A stretch of 64,000 bases of DNA from NCBI RefSeq assembly GCF_000346465.2, contig NC_034013.1, forward strand, positions 15,317,757-15,381,756, written 5' to 3'. The stretch comes from Prunus persica (lineage: Eukaryota; Streptophyta; Magnoliopsida; Rosales; Rosaceae). A program made the position numbers and the translations under genes. This document shows, piece after piece, positions 1-11,862 of this stretch (its first letter is position 1; every line of letters begins with the position of its first letter). Below the pieces are notes generated by a model. That model was not told where the DNA came from. It was given only the letters and a program-made list of their open reading frames with translations, and searched no databases.

Positions 1-117
1 GTTACCATTTTATTGGCTATGTTTCGATAATGATTGCAATTAACATCAAATTTTCAAGATTACCACACACAATCCGTGACAGCTTTCCTTCAGACCTAAC
101 CAAAACAAAAAGGGGAA

Positions 118-255
118 ATGCTAGGGAGACCAATTTTAGATACCAACTTGTGTACCAACTCTCTAATAGAGTGTGGGACCCATTGTATTGGTGGGCTCCA
201 CCTCTATTAGAGAGTTGGTACACAAGTTGGTATCTAAAGTTGGTCTCCCTAGCAT
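118..255. repeat. Near-perfect foldback (MITE-like) element, 138 bp
   Basis: The left arm 118-171 and right arm 202-255 are reverse complements over 54 bases. I see one mismatch, where the left arm has accaatttta and the arm-equivalent is accaacttta. The loop is only about 30 bases. This is the structure of a small foldback MITE, and a transcript could form a long hairpin. I could not identify a convincing target-site duplication outside the arms, so the superfamily is not assigned. Confidence 0.8.
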
Positions 256-2114
256 GACCCAAACAAAAATATCCCGTTATTTCTGTTCTGTTGCCACAAA
301 AGCGCTTGTTGAAAAAGCAGGTTTCTTCGATTGGGATTTTTAAAAACTATTTAGGAACAAAAAAAATTAGAAAAATTAAGCAAAATGTAATAATTTAGAG
401 GATTTTATTTATAAATTTTTTACAATCACTATTTTTTACCGTGCTCTTTATTTTCAATGCAATTTTACTTAAAAAGCTAACGCATCCACACAATGCACAT
501 TTCTTTTCATCTTTCCTGTCATGGACCAATTAATTAGGCATCTTTTGATAGGTTTACATTTGCACGATTCTTTTTTTTTCCTTTGTCTTTAACTCATCTT
601 TCACATTGGGAGAATACTTATCTGATTGGGGAGAAATTTTTGTATGTTCTGAATGCGCACACCATCTAATTTTCGGAACATACAAAAGTTGAATGTCTTA
701 AAGTGCACGAAATTTTATTTCACAAATGGGAAATCTGCCTCCATTTTTAGGTAACTTTATATATTATACCCAAAAATACAGATTCAATACATTATTAGAC
801 ATACTGATGGTGATGACAGCGACTTCAAATAAGATTGAAGGCTCAAGAGATGTTCCAAACACTGACGACATTGAATCCGACTGTATAAAGAGCTAGAAAC
901 AATGCCTGAGATTTACAACACGCATGTCGTACTGTCGTAGCCATGTTAGCTTACCACTTGTTGGGCCCTAACAATAATAATACTTCAATCATGAGGTAGC
1001 TTTGCTGGGCTGTTACCTCTACGTGTCCATACCTAATAAGCCCCACGTTTTGACTATTGGAAAGACTAAGACCCACCCACCGACAAAATCAACTCCCCAA
1101 ATCCCATTCATGATTTTGGGATCATCCCACGTTTATAATATGGTTTTCTGTTGTTAAAATTAATGGAGGACAAATCCAACCGTGTTTATGGCTCATGATT
1201 TTGTACTATTCTTTTATTTTTTTGTTCCAATATTTTGTACAATTCAAGTGTTCGAAATGTGCACTGTGAAGCTAGCACGATCACTGGATCATTGTGAGTT
1301 TCACACGCATCAATGAATATATCATAGATATACTAATAAAAGGGCGCGCTCAGAAGTCCGAAGTGGAATGGTCCAAGATGTTCAATAAATCTGTCATGTC
1401 CTGTGGCCCAGTGTAGCCTTAGTTCAAGCTTGCATAACAATATCTTGCTTTTGTTTGACCGTCCGATGATTTCGGCGTGCCTCCCTCCAGTCCAGCCCAA
1501 AAGTCTTCATAATTTTGTCCAAATTGAGTTGCTTCATGTTATCATTATTCTTTCTTATGGCCCAAAATTGAGAAACGACAGCTTAGAAATTCAAGGTATT
1601 TATTTATTTTGTAAATTAGTACTGATTTACAGAAGTTGATTAGGTTAATTAGTAAGGACAGTAAATTCATCTTCTTATATTCAAGTTCGAGTCTACTTCT
1701 TTCTAGATTAGACTAATTTGAAGTAATTTAGAGAAGCATTTGTACTAAATATAGATATTGATTTTATTTGTATTTTGCCCTTGCAGTTGGAGAAAAGTCC
1801 AGATCACCGTGGCGCCAAAACTTAGGCGGGAACGTGCAGGCACATGGAAGCCAGACGCCCAAAGGTCCAACGCACGTGCACAACTGGACAAAGATTAACT
1901 GGGGACATTAGGAGCTTCGACGGTTGACCTGCCTCACTCCACATTAAAATAAGACAAAACAAGCAGAAGGAGGCAAAAGCGGGACGGCGTGAACAAGCCC
2001 TCCTTCCTACTTAACCAACGCATTGCATGGTGATTTATGACACTACCCCTTTTAGGCTTTTACCATTATTCAAACTTGAACCGCATTAAACAAGATTAAA
2101 TTAAACTAATCACT

Positions 2115-2177
2115 ATTAAACAATTGGCAGGAAGGATTAAACAATTGGCAGGAAGGATTAAACAATTGGCGGGAGAG
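2115..2177. repeat. Three tandem 21-bp repeats with CAATTG/CCAAT cores
   Basis: The unit begins attaaacaattggcagg and occurs at 2115-2135, 2136-2156 and 2157-2177. The first two are identical and the third differs at the end (gcgggag). Each unit carries CAATTGG, which reads as a CANNTG E-box and, on the other strand, as CCAAT. The array lies about 560 bases upstream of the BTSL start codon. A cis-regulatory role is inference only. Confidence 0.75.
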
Positions 2178-2609
2178 GCTGTCAAAGCCACGCACTCTTG
2201 TGCCGTTGGAGGACCAAGTTGGCATACAAGGCGAACATAACTGCTTCCCTCCTCCTTTAAAAGGAGATATTTCTCGTTTTTGTAAATCACAATTTGACAT
2301 AAAAATACTGACACGAACAATTTATGCTATGTCTAATTGTAATTAGCAAGAAAATAGTTATTTCTGCAAGTATTTTCCAAAGATGAAAAAAGGCCAAACA
2401 ACCTTTTCGTTGCATATTCTCTACGCTCCAGTTGAAGCGCCTGGGGTTGGAACAGTAGGCAGCGTTGGGGGTTCAGTACGACGTCGTAATCACGGGCCAT
2501 GGCAGCAAGTAAAGAAATGCATAAAATTAAAAAAAAATTGGAATAAAAAATATAAGTTAAAAAAAAAATAGTTTTGAATTTGATGTGTGGGTTAGCTGGG
2601 GAACAGACA

Positions 2610-2628
2610 GAGAGAGAGAGAGAGAGGG
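2610..2628. repeat. GA microsatellite in probable 5' UTR of BTSL gene
   Basis: A run of about nine GA dinucleotides ends in gggag, roughly 110 bases upstream of the chosen start codon. GA/CT tracts are common in plant 5' UTRs and core promoters. Confidence 0.6.
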
Positions 2629-2736
2629 AGCCTTGAAAACTAGTGTGTTAAATTCCCTTGACCCTCGCAATGCCAAACTTCCCTCTCTCTTTCTCAACCT
2701 TCATGGTGCTTAAACGACGTCGTCGTCTCACCGTGG

Positions 2737-5700
2737 ATGGGCGGCGGCGACGACTCTCCCCAATGCCTCCTCCCCCCTTCGACCAACGACACTCAGCCGG
2801 CGTCGTCCTCCTCCTCCTCCGCCGCACGTGTCAGGCTCGTTCACACGCCGATCCTCTTGCTCGTCTGCTTCCACAAGGCGCTGCGAGCCGAGCTCGACGA
2901 TCTCCGCCACGTGACCTTGGCCGCCTTGGAGAGTGCCTCACGTGACCGCCAAGGCCGCGACTTTGTTCTGCAGCTTCTGCGGCGGTTTGAGTTCCTCAAG
3001 CTCGCTTTTAAGTACCACTGCTCTGCAGAGGACGAGGTCAGCTCAAAGTTTTCCAATTGGCTATCAATTTTCTTTTTTAGAAATTAAAATTACAATTAAT
3101 TTAATTCATTAACTAATTAAGCTAATGTATCTCAGTAAATTGCTTGATTAATGTGACAAAAAGTTTCTGAAGCTGCAATGCATTATTAACTAGAATTTTA
3201 AATTGAATTTTTCATAATGTTGTTGGCAGATTTTTTTTTTAGCTCTAGATGGACGAACGAAAAATGTAGCCAGTACATATTCACTAGAACATAGGAGCAT
3301 AGACAGTCTCTTCGATTCAATTTTCAATCGCTTGGATGCTTTGTTAGATGAAGGTGAGAATATTTCCAAGCAATTTCAAGAACTCGTGTTCTGCATCGGG
3401 ACGCTTCAGGCATTCGCTTGCCAGCATATGCTGAAAGAAGAACAACAGGTATAGCCAAAATGGTTATTTAACCAAATTCAAAATGTCATTTGTAACCGTG
3501 TATTTCCAGTGATATTTTGATTGTATTGTCTTTGTATAGTTCTGTAGTTATATATCAACTGGTTGTGGTGCTTGCGTTGCGTTACATAAATTATGTGTAT
3601 GGGATGCAGGTTTTCCCTCTGATCCTCCAGCAATTCTCTGCTGAAGAACAGGCCTCACTTGTGTGGCAGTTCATGTGTAGCGTTCCTTTAGTGCTGCTGG
3701 AGGATCTACTTCCGTGGACGATGTCCCTTCTTCCACCTGATGAACAAGAGGAAGTTATACATTGCATAAAAGAAATTGTACCTGATGAAAAATCACTCCA
3801 AGAGGTAGATTCTGACCCAAAGTTCTTACCTTAATGTGAATCAACTTTTTGATAGTTACTAGCTTAAATCTTTGTGAAGGTAGTACTTTCTTGGCTTGCT
3901 AGCAATGAACAAGTCACATTTGGGGCCAACAATAAGGCTGGAGGAGCTCAACACACTGGCGAATCTGCAGATTTGAAAAAACTACTGAAGTCTCATTCGC
4001 CTAAGAGGTTTTTTGAAGAAAATAGGAGTAGCATTAAGGCAAATAGCATCCACTCTGAAGTTGGATACAATCCGGTTGATGGCCTTCATCTTTGGCATGC
4101 TGCCATTATGAAAGATTTGACAAAGATTCTGGAGGAGCTTTACCAATTAAGAAGCTCAAGCAGTTTTTTGAGTCTTGATTCAATAGTTGTCCAGCTAAAG
4201 TTCTTCGCTGATGTCCTTACTTTCTACAGGTAATTGATGTAATTGCTGTCTCCTTATGTGCTTATATTTTTATTTTTATTTTTGTTTAGTAATTGATTCT
4301 TCACCAAAAACTTTCTGACCTGCAGCAGTGCATTGGAGAAGTTATTTCATCCTGTGTTAAATGAACTTTTCAATAGCTGTCTTTACCCTTCCAGTGAACA
4401 ACTTCACAATGAAATACATGTCGAAGGTTTGCAGAGGTTGCTATACCGTCCTCCTGAAAATGGAACACCTTTATGCAAAATTGTGGAGAAGCTTTGCTGT
4501 GAACTGGAGTCTTTTGTGGTGGGAATCAACAAGCATTTTGCTTTCCAAGAGACAAAGGTACGCTGCATAAATTATTGAAGATGCTTATAAATCAAGGAAG
4601 AGAAATATTATCAGCATTCTAGGCTCTCTTTATGATGATATAGGGAATTTAGGGTTACCATGATTTCTATTGATCATATATGTCTTAACTCTACTATCAG
4701 TATGTTACTGAAAATATTTTCCACATTGGTTGCAAATTAACACTTTTCCAGTTTTTATCAGGTATTTCCCATTGTAAGGATGAACTGTAGCCATGAAATG
4801 CAGCAGCAACTGTTGTACGTGAGCCTTCATATTCTGCCACTTGGATTGCTAAAGTGCATGACCACTTGGTTTTCAGCTTGTTTATCTGAGGACGAATCCA
4901 GGTCCATCCTTAGCAGCTTGAAGCAGGGAGATTCTTTAATCACTAAATCATTTGCATCCCTCTTACATGAGTGGTTCCGCATTGGTCATTCTGGTAAGAC
5001 CTCTGTTGAAAAATTTCGAAAGGACTTGCAGCAAATATTCAATAGCAGATGCACTTCCTTATCCAAGCAATTCTATGATACTACTGGATCCTCATCCTTA
5101 AGTTCCAATGTGCAACCTTGCGAGGGATCAAACACTAGGCTAATAGCACCAATCTCGTCCGACAAGGGCAAGAATTCTATGCCGTACTCCAGTGGAACCA
5201 ATATTCACATATATTTCCCTGGAACAATGAAAACATCACATCACTTGCCTGAAAGTCTTAGTGGAGAAAACCTTCTTGGTTATGATCTCCATGAACCAAA
5301 ACCAGTAGATCTCATATTTTTTATCCACAAGGCTCTCAAGAAAGATTTGGAATACCTTGTCTTTGGTTCAGCTCAGTTGGCCGAAAATGTTGCTTTTTTC
5401 ACAGATTTTTGCCGACGCTTCCGTCTTATACAGTTTTTATATCAAATTCATAGCGAAGCAGAGGACGAGGTTGCGTTTCCAGCTTTGGAGGCAAAAGGAA
5501 AATTGCAAAACATTAGCCACTCTTACACAATGGACCACAAACTGGAAGTTGAACACTTTAAGAAGATATCCCTCATTTTAGATGAGATGTCTAAATTGGA
5601 TGTTTCAGCTTCTAAGGTTGAGTCAAACACAGTGGATCAGAAAATGCTGCAGCACCATCAGCTGTGCATGAGGCTTCATGATATGTGCAAATCAATGTGC

Positions 5701-8700
5701 AACTTACTGACTGAACATATTCATCGTGAAGAAGTTGAACTTTGGCCCTTGTTTAAAGAATGTTTCTCCATTAAAGAGCAAGAAAAGATCGTAGGATGCA
5801 TACTTGGTAGAACAGAAGCAAAAATATTGCAGGATATGCTACCCTGGCTAATGGAGTCTTTGACACCAGAAGAACAGCAAGCCATGATGTCTCTATGGCG
5901 CCAGGTCACACGAAACACAATGTTTGATGAGTGGCTTAGAGAATGGTGGGAGGGGTATGATGCAGCTAAAGTGGTAGAGGAGTCAAATGTCCCTCCTTCA
6001 TTGACTGCAGATCCCTTGGAGATTGTCTGTACCTATCTGTGTGGAGCAGATGATCAAGAAGGAAGTGTCTGTAACAAAAGTATCAATTGTTCAGACAAAG
6101 ATTCCCCTGCTGTTAATACCAAGCCATTTGAAAATAGTGATGTGGATGAGAAGCCGAAGGATTCTGATAGCAACCAGTGTATTTATACTGATACAGAATA
6201 TGTAAGACCTTGTGCTAAAGGTGACAAGAAGAGATGCCAAGAAGTAGAAAATGTCACAAACCAAATCAATGATTCAGTTCAACTTTTTCAAGCAAGCCAG
6301 AAATCCAAGTATTGTGAGTGCTTGCTGACACTAGGCCAAGAGGGTCTGGAGGCTGCAATAAGAAAAATTTCTCGTGACTCTTCCTTGGATCCTCAGAAGA
6401 AATCATATATGATCCAGAACCTGCTAATGAGGTTGGTCCCGTCCCATTTTTTTTTTCTTTATCATTTTTGCCCCTTGTTTATGAGGAAATTATACTATCT
6501 ATTGTGAAGGAAAGAGGCAAAATACCTTTATATATGTAAGAGTAATTTGAGTATTTTATCGACATGGTTTATTCCTAGTATAGAGGAAAAATTACCTTGG
6601 TATGGGTAAAAGTAATTTGAGTATACCATCGCCTTGACGAAACTAGCTTATAGGTCAAATTTAGAAGAGGTTGTGGAGTAGGTTGGACCAAAGAAGTAAA
6701 GTTATATAATTTTGTATTTTGTACATCAAAAATCTGAGAAATATGATATCACAAAAGTCCTTAAGACTTGTAAGTGCTTTTTCTTACTTTGTAACATGTC
6801 TGTTTGTCTCTACATGCTCATAAAATTTGACATAGACCAAAGTGAATTTTTTTCAATATTTATACTGTTTCAGCCGTTGGATAGTCAGACAACACTCTGA
6901 ATTAAGAGACACAAGTAATGGGAAAGAATTTCCTGGTCAGCATCCATCCTATCAGGACCCTTTTGGACTAACCTTTGGTTGTAAACACTATAAGAGGAAC
7001 TGTAAGCTTGTTGCTGCCTGTTGCAACCAGCTTTATACCTGCATACGCTGCCATGATGAGATGGCTGATCATCTAATAGATAGGTATCAACAGTATGAGT
7101 TACAGTTCAGGCATTTAGCCTGTGAATATTATAGTTTTCTTTTTCTATCTTCTCAGTCTTGATTCTTATGTGATACATATGCAGGAGATCTATAACAGAG
7201 ATGATGTGCATGAAATGCTTGAAAATTCAGCCAGTGGGGTCCACATGTTCAACTGCATCCTGCAGTAATTTTTCCATGGCAAGATACTTTTGCAGTATCT
7301 GCAAAATATTCGATGATGAGCGGTAATTTATCCTGATTGGCCTGTGTTGTTTTAGCTCTTTGCTTGTAAGATAATAGCATGTTAAATGGGTGACTTTAAA
7401 AGTTTGACCATAACAAGCACTTAAACTCCTTCCCTCTGAAACAAAAATCCATTGTTGCTTCTATTGCCTCAACAAATGAAAAGGATATAGAAATCATAGT
7501 AGGAAGCAGATACTAAGCTGACCAGAGGAGTATTCTTGACTTCAAATTAAGATGGTTAAGATGGTCGAGGCTCAGCAATCTGCTAGGCAACTTGCCACCT
7601 CCAGTTACCTATTTCTTAAATCGAACAACTTATGACCTTGTCAACAATCAGTAGCTACCCTGGTGTAGAACATGTGTGTGGAGGGTTTAATCTATAATCT
7701 CATTACATCATTATGTAGGCAATCTTAGTTCTCTGGTCTAGTCACCACAATGACTGGATTGATCTGTACTGTAAGGAACTAAGTACTTCTGGCCGCCTCT
7801 ATCTGCTAAAATTCTCTGTACTGGTTAGAATGGTGTCCTGCTTTCCCCCAGTTTTGTACGACAGCAGCGAGTGATTTGGGATAAATTTAATGCTACCTTG
7901 CCATGCCATTTAGCTATTTTACTATTAGATTCAACACTACCAGATTTTTTATGGTTCTAACGAAGAAGCTGTTTAACAGGGTTATCTACCATTGCCCTTA
8001 TTGTAACTTGTGCCGACTTGGAAAGGGATTGGGTATTGACTACTTTCATTGCATGACTTGTAATGCTTGTATGTCCCGTTCGCTAATGAAGCACACATGC
8101 AGAGAGAAATTATTCATGGATAACTGCCCTATTTGCAATGAGGACATCTTCACATCCACCTTGCCAGTAAAGTCCCTTCCATGTGGTCATTTGATGCACT
8201 CAACATGCTTTGAGGTATTTGCCTTTCATAATTTCTCGCTTTTCTACTTGGAGATTTTGCATATATTCAGACTTCTTTACTACTGGTACTTCTGATGCTG
8301 CTTCTAGGCCTACACCTGCACTAATTATACCTGCCCAATCTGTGGCAAGTCGCTTGGGGACATGCAGGTCAGTTACCAAATATTTTCTGTAGTCTTTTGC
8401 ATTTTAGCTACTTTTAATTTGTTAGAATTTATATTGCTGCAAACAATACACTATTTTAAGAAAAGAATTAAACTTACGATTAGAAACTTTGAAAAACAAT
8501 GGATTCTCTGCGTGAATAAAATGTAAACTTACTGTTAAGATATTGTCTTGAGCTTAAGCTATAAACTAAGAAACTTTCTTCAGCGGATTCAGTTCATCCA
8601 CTTGCTTGATATGTTGAATTGTATCCAACCGAGTTGTGTGACGTCTCACGGCTCTTGAACCATATTGCAGGTGTATTTTAAAATGTTGGATGCATTTTTG

Positions 8701-8802
8701 GCCGAAGAAAAGACTCCAAATGAGTACTCTGGCCAAACTCAGGTTTGTCATCCCATTATTCCTCGTCATACTCTCTCACTAGCTTCTAATGCTTCCAGAC
8801 AT

Positions 8803-8837
<35 letters not shown>

Positions 8838-8961
8838 TTGACTTTCAAAAGAATTGTAGGTCATACTTTGCAATGATTGTGAGAAGAAAGGAACTGCTCC
8901 CTTCCATTGGCTTTACCACAAGTGCTCCTCTTGTGGTTCATACAACACCAGGATTCTGTGA
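2737..8961 (+). CDS. BTSL: BRUTUS-like hemerythrin / zinc-finger E3 ubiquitin ligase
   Basis: Twelve exons join in frame: 2737-3036, 3230-3448, 3610-3804, 3880-4229, 4326-4557, 4762-6431, 6874-7083, 7185-7322, 7980-8214, 8308-8367, 8671-8742 and 8860-8961. They give 1260 residues, close to my recollection of Arabidopsis BTSL1/2. The N-terminal half has hemerythrin-like HHE helices: HKALRAEL plus HCSAEDE (about residues 46-98), a degenerate middle copy (about 290-440), and a well-kept third copy with HKALKKDL, HSEAEDE and EHIHREE. The C-terminus holds a CHY zinc finger (exons 7-8), a CTCHY finger (exon 9), a RING-H2 with CPIC, CGHLMHSTC and CPIC, and a final zinc ribbon. BTS/BTSL proteins bind Fe through HHE domains and ubiquitinate bHLH regulators of Fe uptake in roots. 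The start is the first ATG ahead of the conserved first helix. The middle HHE lacks key ligands. Confidence 0.93.
8798..8834. repeat. AT microsatellite in last intron of BTSL
   Basis: An uninterrupted run of alternating A and T lies in the intron between exons 11 and 12. It creates a spurious open frame of repeated Ile-Tyr. It should vary in length between individuals. Confidence 0.85.
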
Positions 8962-9350
8962 CTCAATTCGACACAATAGATGATGAATTTACTTTATGTA
9001 AAGAAATTAAATTTCAACACTTACGTTATGAATATGTATATTAAGCTCCCTTATTTTGAGATCTTAATTTCATAATGTTGTCAATTATTTTAATATGCTA
9101 TAGTTAGTTCATTAAGTTAAAACACTGCGCACAGTTATCTGGAGATAGAAAATGTTATTCAAATAAACAAATAGTCGATTATAAACTCATTTGTGAAACA
9201 TTGAAAGCCGAAGTTCTATACAAAGAAGACAAAAAAGCTCAGTATTGTGGATTTTTATTTATTAAAAAAAAAAACAAAATTGTTGGTGTTCCCGTGTGAA
9301 TTATCAATTCAAGATGGAAGAAAATAAAATACTTCATCTAAAGCTTACTG
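8962..9350. other. Convergent intergenic region between BTSL and LBD27-like gene
   Basis: This short AT-rich interval holds the 3' ends of two genes transcribed toward each other. No further gene is visible. Confidence 0.5.
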
Positions 9351-9351
9351 A

Positions 9352-10365
9352 TCAGTTGACGCTGGTAAGACTAAAGCATGATGCAGCATTCTTCAATGCG
9401 TTCTCCGCATACTCCATCGATTGTGTCGTGTCCTTAAATGATTCTTCGGAGCTGCAAGTAAAATGTTGCATCATGAAGAGAACAAAACAATGAACCAGAA
9501 CCTTAATCATAATCATTTAGTGCTTTATATTACATAACCAAAGTGATTATAAAAAATTGTACCTTGACTCGTAAGCCTCTTTGGAATCAATGTAGGACTG
9601 TCTGTCGTCGATGGTGTCGAAAAAGGGATGCAGCTCATCATAATCTTGAACAACATCTGGTTGGAGAGAGAGTGGCTGAAGAACTCCCAGTTGGGATTGA
9701 ATTGTCTCTGAATTGTCATTGTTGCTGTTGTTGTTAGTGGTACAAGGATTTGAGACCCACAAAGGATTTGCCGCATTGTTATCCTTAGAGTCAATATAAA
9801 CAGAGCTATAAGCAGCATCACTGCTGTTAGAGTAAGACTGCTGTTGATGGTGGTGTTGTGTTACAGGCAAAGCAGGCATGGCATTATTGTTATTATTATT
9901 GTAAGGCTGTGGGTTGTGATTGAAAAGAGGGAGGGAATTATTAGGTGGAGCCATGCCCAGTTCTAATTGTGAGGTTACATATTCAGGCACAGATGAAATC
10001 TGATGCTGGTGGTGGTGATGTTGCCTGTACATTGCAAGCTGGGCTTGAACAGCTTGAAGCTCTTCCTCTGCCAGCAGAAGTTGGTATTGTAGTTGCCAAA
10101 TCACCTCCCAACAGCCGTAAACCGGAAACTTGTCACGAATATTGGCCTGGTAAATTATGGACCTCATGGCCTCAAACTTCATTTCAGGCTCCAAGTTTTT
10201 AAGTATTTTCACGATGTTGCTAACTCCAAATAGCTTGTGCGCGTTTTGGAACATTTTGGGTTGGTCTGCTGGGAAAAAAGGGGCCAAAGGGCACTCGGGG
10301 GTGCACTTTCTTCTTTGGTATTTGCACGCAGCGCAGGCCGAGTTAGTGGCACCCTTAAGGGTCAT
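9352..10365 (-). CDS. LBD27: LOB domain-containing protein, LBD27 (SIDECAR POLLEN)-like
   Basis: Two coding exons on the minus strand: 10365-9563 and 9451-9352, joined by a GT-AG intron, giving 300 residues. The LOB zinc motif C-x2-C-x6-C-x3-C is at residues 11-25 (ACAACKYQRRKC, then TPEC). It is followed by a GAS-like block (AHKLFGVSNIVKIL) and a leucine-zipper-like helix (LQYQLLLAEEELQAVQAQL). The tail is rich in His, Gln and Asn. If intron 1 is not removed, the frame stops a few codons past the donor. Splicing adds about 33 residues ending in CFSLTSVN. The start is the Met nine residues before the first Cys. An upstream in-frame Met would prepend a Phe/Leu run encoded by a GAA/GAG repeat and is unlikely. 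LBD27 is known in Arabidopsis as a regulator of microspore division. That role here is by homology only. Confidence 0.85.
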
Positions 10366-11862
10366 GTTTGGAGAAAACAAGGATTGGAACCAAAGTGGCA
10401 GACGAGAGAAGGAAAAACCCAGAAAGCAATTGGAGCTGCGTTTGAGAAGAAGAAGAAGAGTGGCGATGAGTTGAACAAGAATGAGGAGGAGGAGGAAGAA
10501 GAAGAAGAAGGTGAAGGAGGAGATTGTTGGAAGCAATATGGGAGACATTTTTTTGGATCTGAAAAGGTCTGATAATGTGCGGATTTACTGGAAGTAGAAG
10601 AGACTGAGTAAAAGAAAAGTTTGAAGAGGAAGCGAAATAGACGGGGAAGTCTCTCTGTGTGTATGACCGTTGGAGAGAAGAGTCCTGAAGTTTTGGGACA
10701 CTTTTATGGTCATAGCTACTTCACACTGACCCGTCTCTGCATGACATGGCTTCCCAATTCTAAATTCTAATTTACTTTTTGAATTTTTGATTGGGTGAAG
10801 TTGTTCCAGATATAGGTTAAGTCAATTGGCCAATGCAGTGAGTCATTCCCCTTGCATTCAAATTCGAATCCCCATTTTCGTAGGTTAGAGTAATTTAAGT
10901 GATAAGAATCCCCATTTTCGTAGGTTAGAGTAATTTAGGTTATCACTTGTATAAAAAACGGTTCGGTGAAGTTTATCATCCTTCTTATGACTACATATTA
11001 TATGAGTGTTCAATTGGAATGTGTAACACGTGCCAAAATGGTAATGCAGAGCAAAACCAGTATACTCACTCAAACTTTGAAATGATAGATTATACAAGAA
11101 AAATTTATGGGGAGGAGAAAGGGCAATAGAAGATCTTCATTAATTGAACCCAATTGTAGTATCAAGATGAAGCAACAAATTTACTTTAAGCTGAAGTTGG
11201 AAGACCCAAGCGGGGTGGGGGAATAGGGTTATCTATACATACAAAACCTTTTTTTTTCAAAATTTGGGGGAAATATAATATAACAAATAGAAAACGTCTA
11301 ACAAAGACTTCGATTTGCAAAACCTATAATTCCCCCGTTACAACTGTTACATGCTCTGAGAAACAACTGGCAATCAATGCCATTATGGAAAACGGCAGTT
11401 TATAAGCTCCTTAAATGTGAACACAGCCAGACAACTTATTAGTTGTTATGCCTTCTTCTTCATCATCGACAAATCCACCTTAAAAGGAAAATTGCAGGAA
11501 CAGGTGACCTGATTATGTTGAAAAGTTATTGGAGGTAAACATAGAACAACCTTACACTTTTCGGCACCTCAATTGCCTGCTTATGCTGAAACTCTCTTCT
11601 AGATACACGGTTCTTCCTCGAGGACCAGTTGCTCCCACAAAAATTCTTCATTATATCACAAAACTGTTAATTCTATATCAGAACTCTGGACTTCAACTGA
11701 AACATCTCAGACGTTGTGAACTTTACTGTCTAACTGGCAGGGTACAGAGGAATTCATTACTATGATTGGTTCCTCGCCACAGATGATGAACTAATGTGAA
11801 GTCACTTACAACACCAAAGCTCTCTTGTGAAGTCTAAGAACGTAATGAGATCCACAAAAAGC
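10366..11862. other. Intergenic region upstream of LBD27-like gene, downstream of USP-like gene
   Basis: No gene is supported. The first 250 bases are the probable 5' UTR and promoter of the minus-strand LBD gene, including a GAG/GAA-rich tract (about 10480-10530 on the plus strand). A SINE-like fragment and a 40-bp duplication occur at 10812-10938. The last few hundred bases before 11862 are probably the 3' UTR of the USP-like gene. Confidence 0.5.
10812..10938 (+). repeat. tRNA-derived SINE-like fragment with 40-bp internal duplication
   Basis: The segment has a box-A-like stretch (ggccaatgcagtgagtc) and a box-B-like stretch (aattcgaatcc), spaced as in tRNA-derived SINEs. A 40-base unit starting gaatccccattttcg at 10866 is repeated at 10906. 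Similar box-B sequences followed by taggttagagtaattt occur elsewhere in this window, including an inverted copy near 21255-21330. Confidence 0.5.

Larger units (their letters stand above)
1..2736. other. Intergenic / upstream region of BTSL gene
   Basis: No protein gene is supported here. ORFs are short and lack family features. The stretch is AT-rich and holds a foldback element (118-255), a G-box core CACGTG (1873-1878), three tandem 21-bp units (2115-2177) and a GA-rich tract (about 2610-2628). The last part, from roughly 2600, is probably the 5' UTR of the BRUTUS-like gene that starts at 2737. A box-B-like motif near 1680-1695 suggests a decayed SINE fragment. Confidence 0.6.

Noticed and set aside
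2115..2177. CRISPR-like direct repeats
   Set aside because: The units are directly adjacent with no spacers, and this is a plant nuclear genome.
2096..2320. Small protein with repeated NCLILPA-like units
   Set aside because: The repeats come from the three 21-bp tandem units read in frame. There is no start context or homology.
8789..8983. Open frame with an Ile-Tyr run
   Set aside because: It is an AT microsatellite in an intron joined to an out-of-frame reading of the last BTSL exon.
10366..10548. N-terminal extension of the LBD protein to an upstream Met
   Set aside because: The extension is a Phe/Leu run produced by a GAA/GAG repeat in the leader. LOB proteins usually start a few residues before the first Cys, as the Met at 10365 does.
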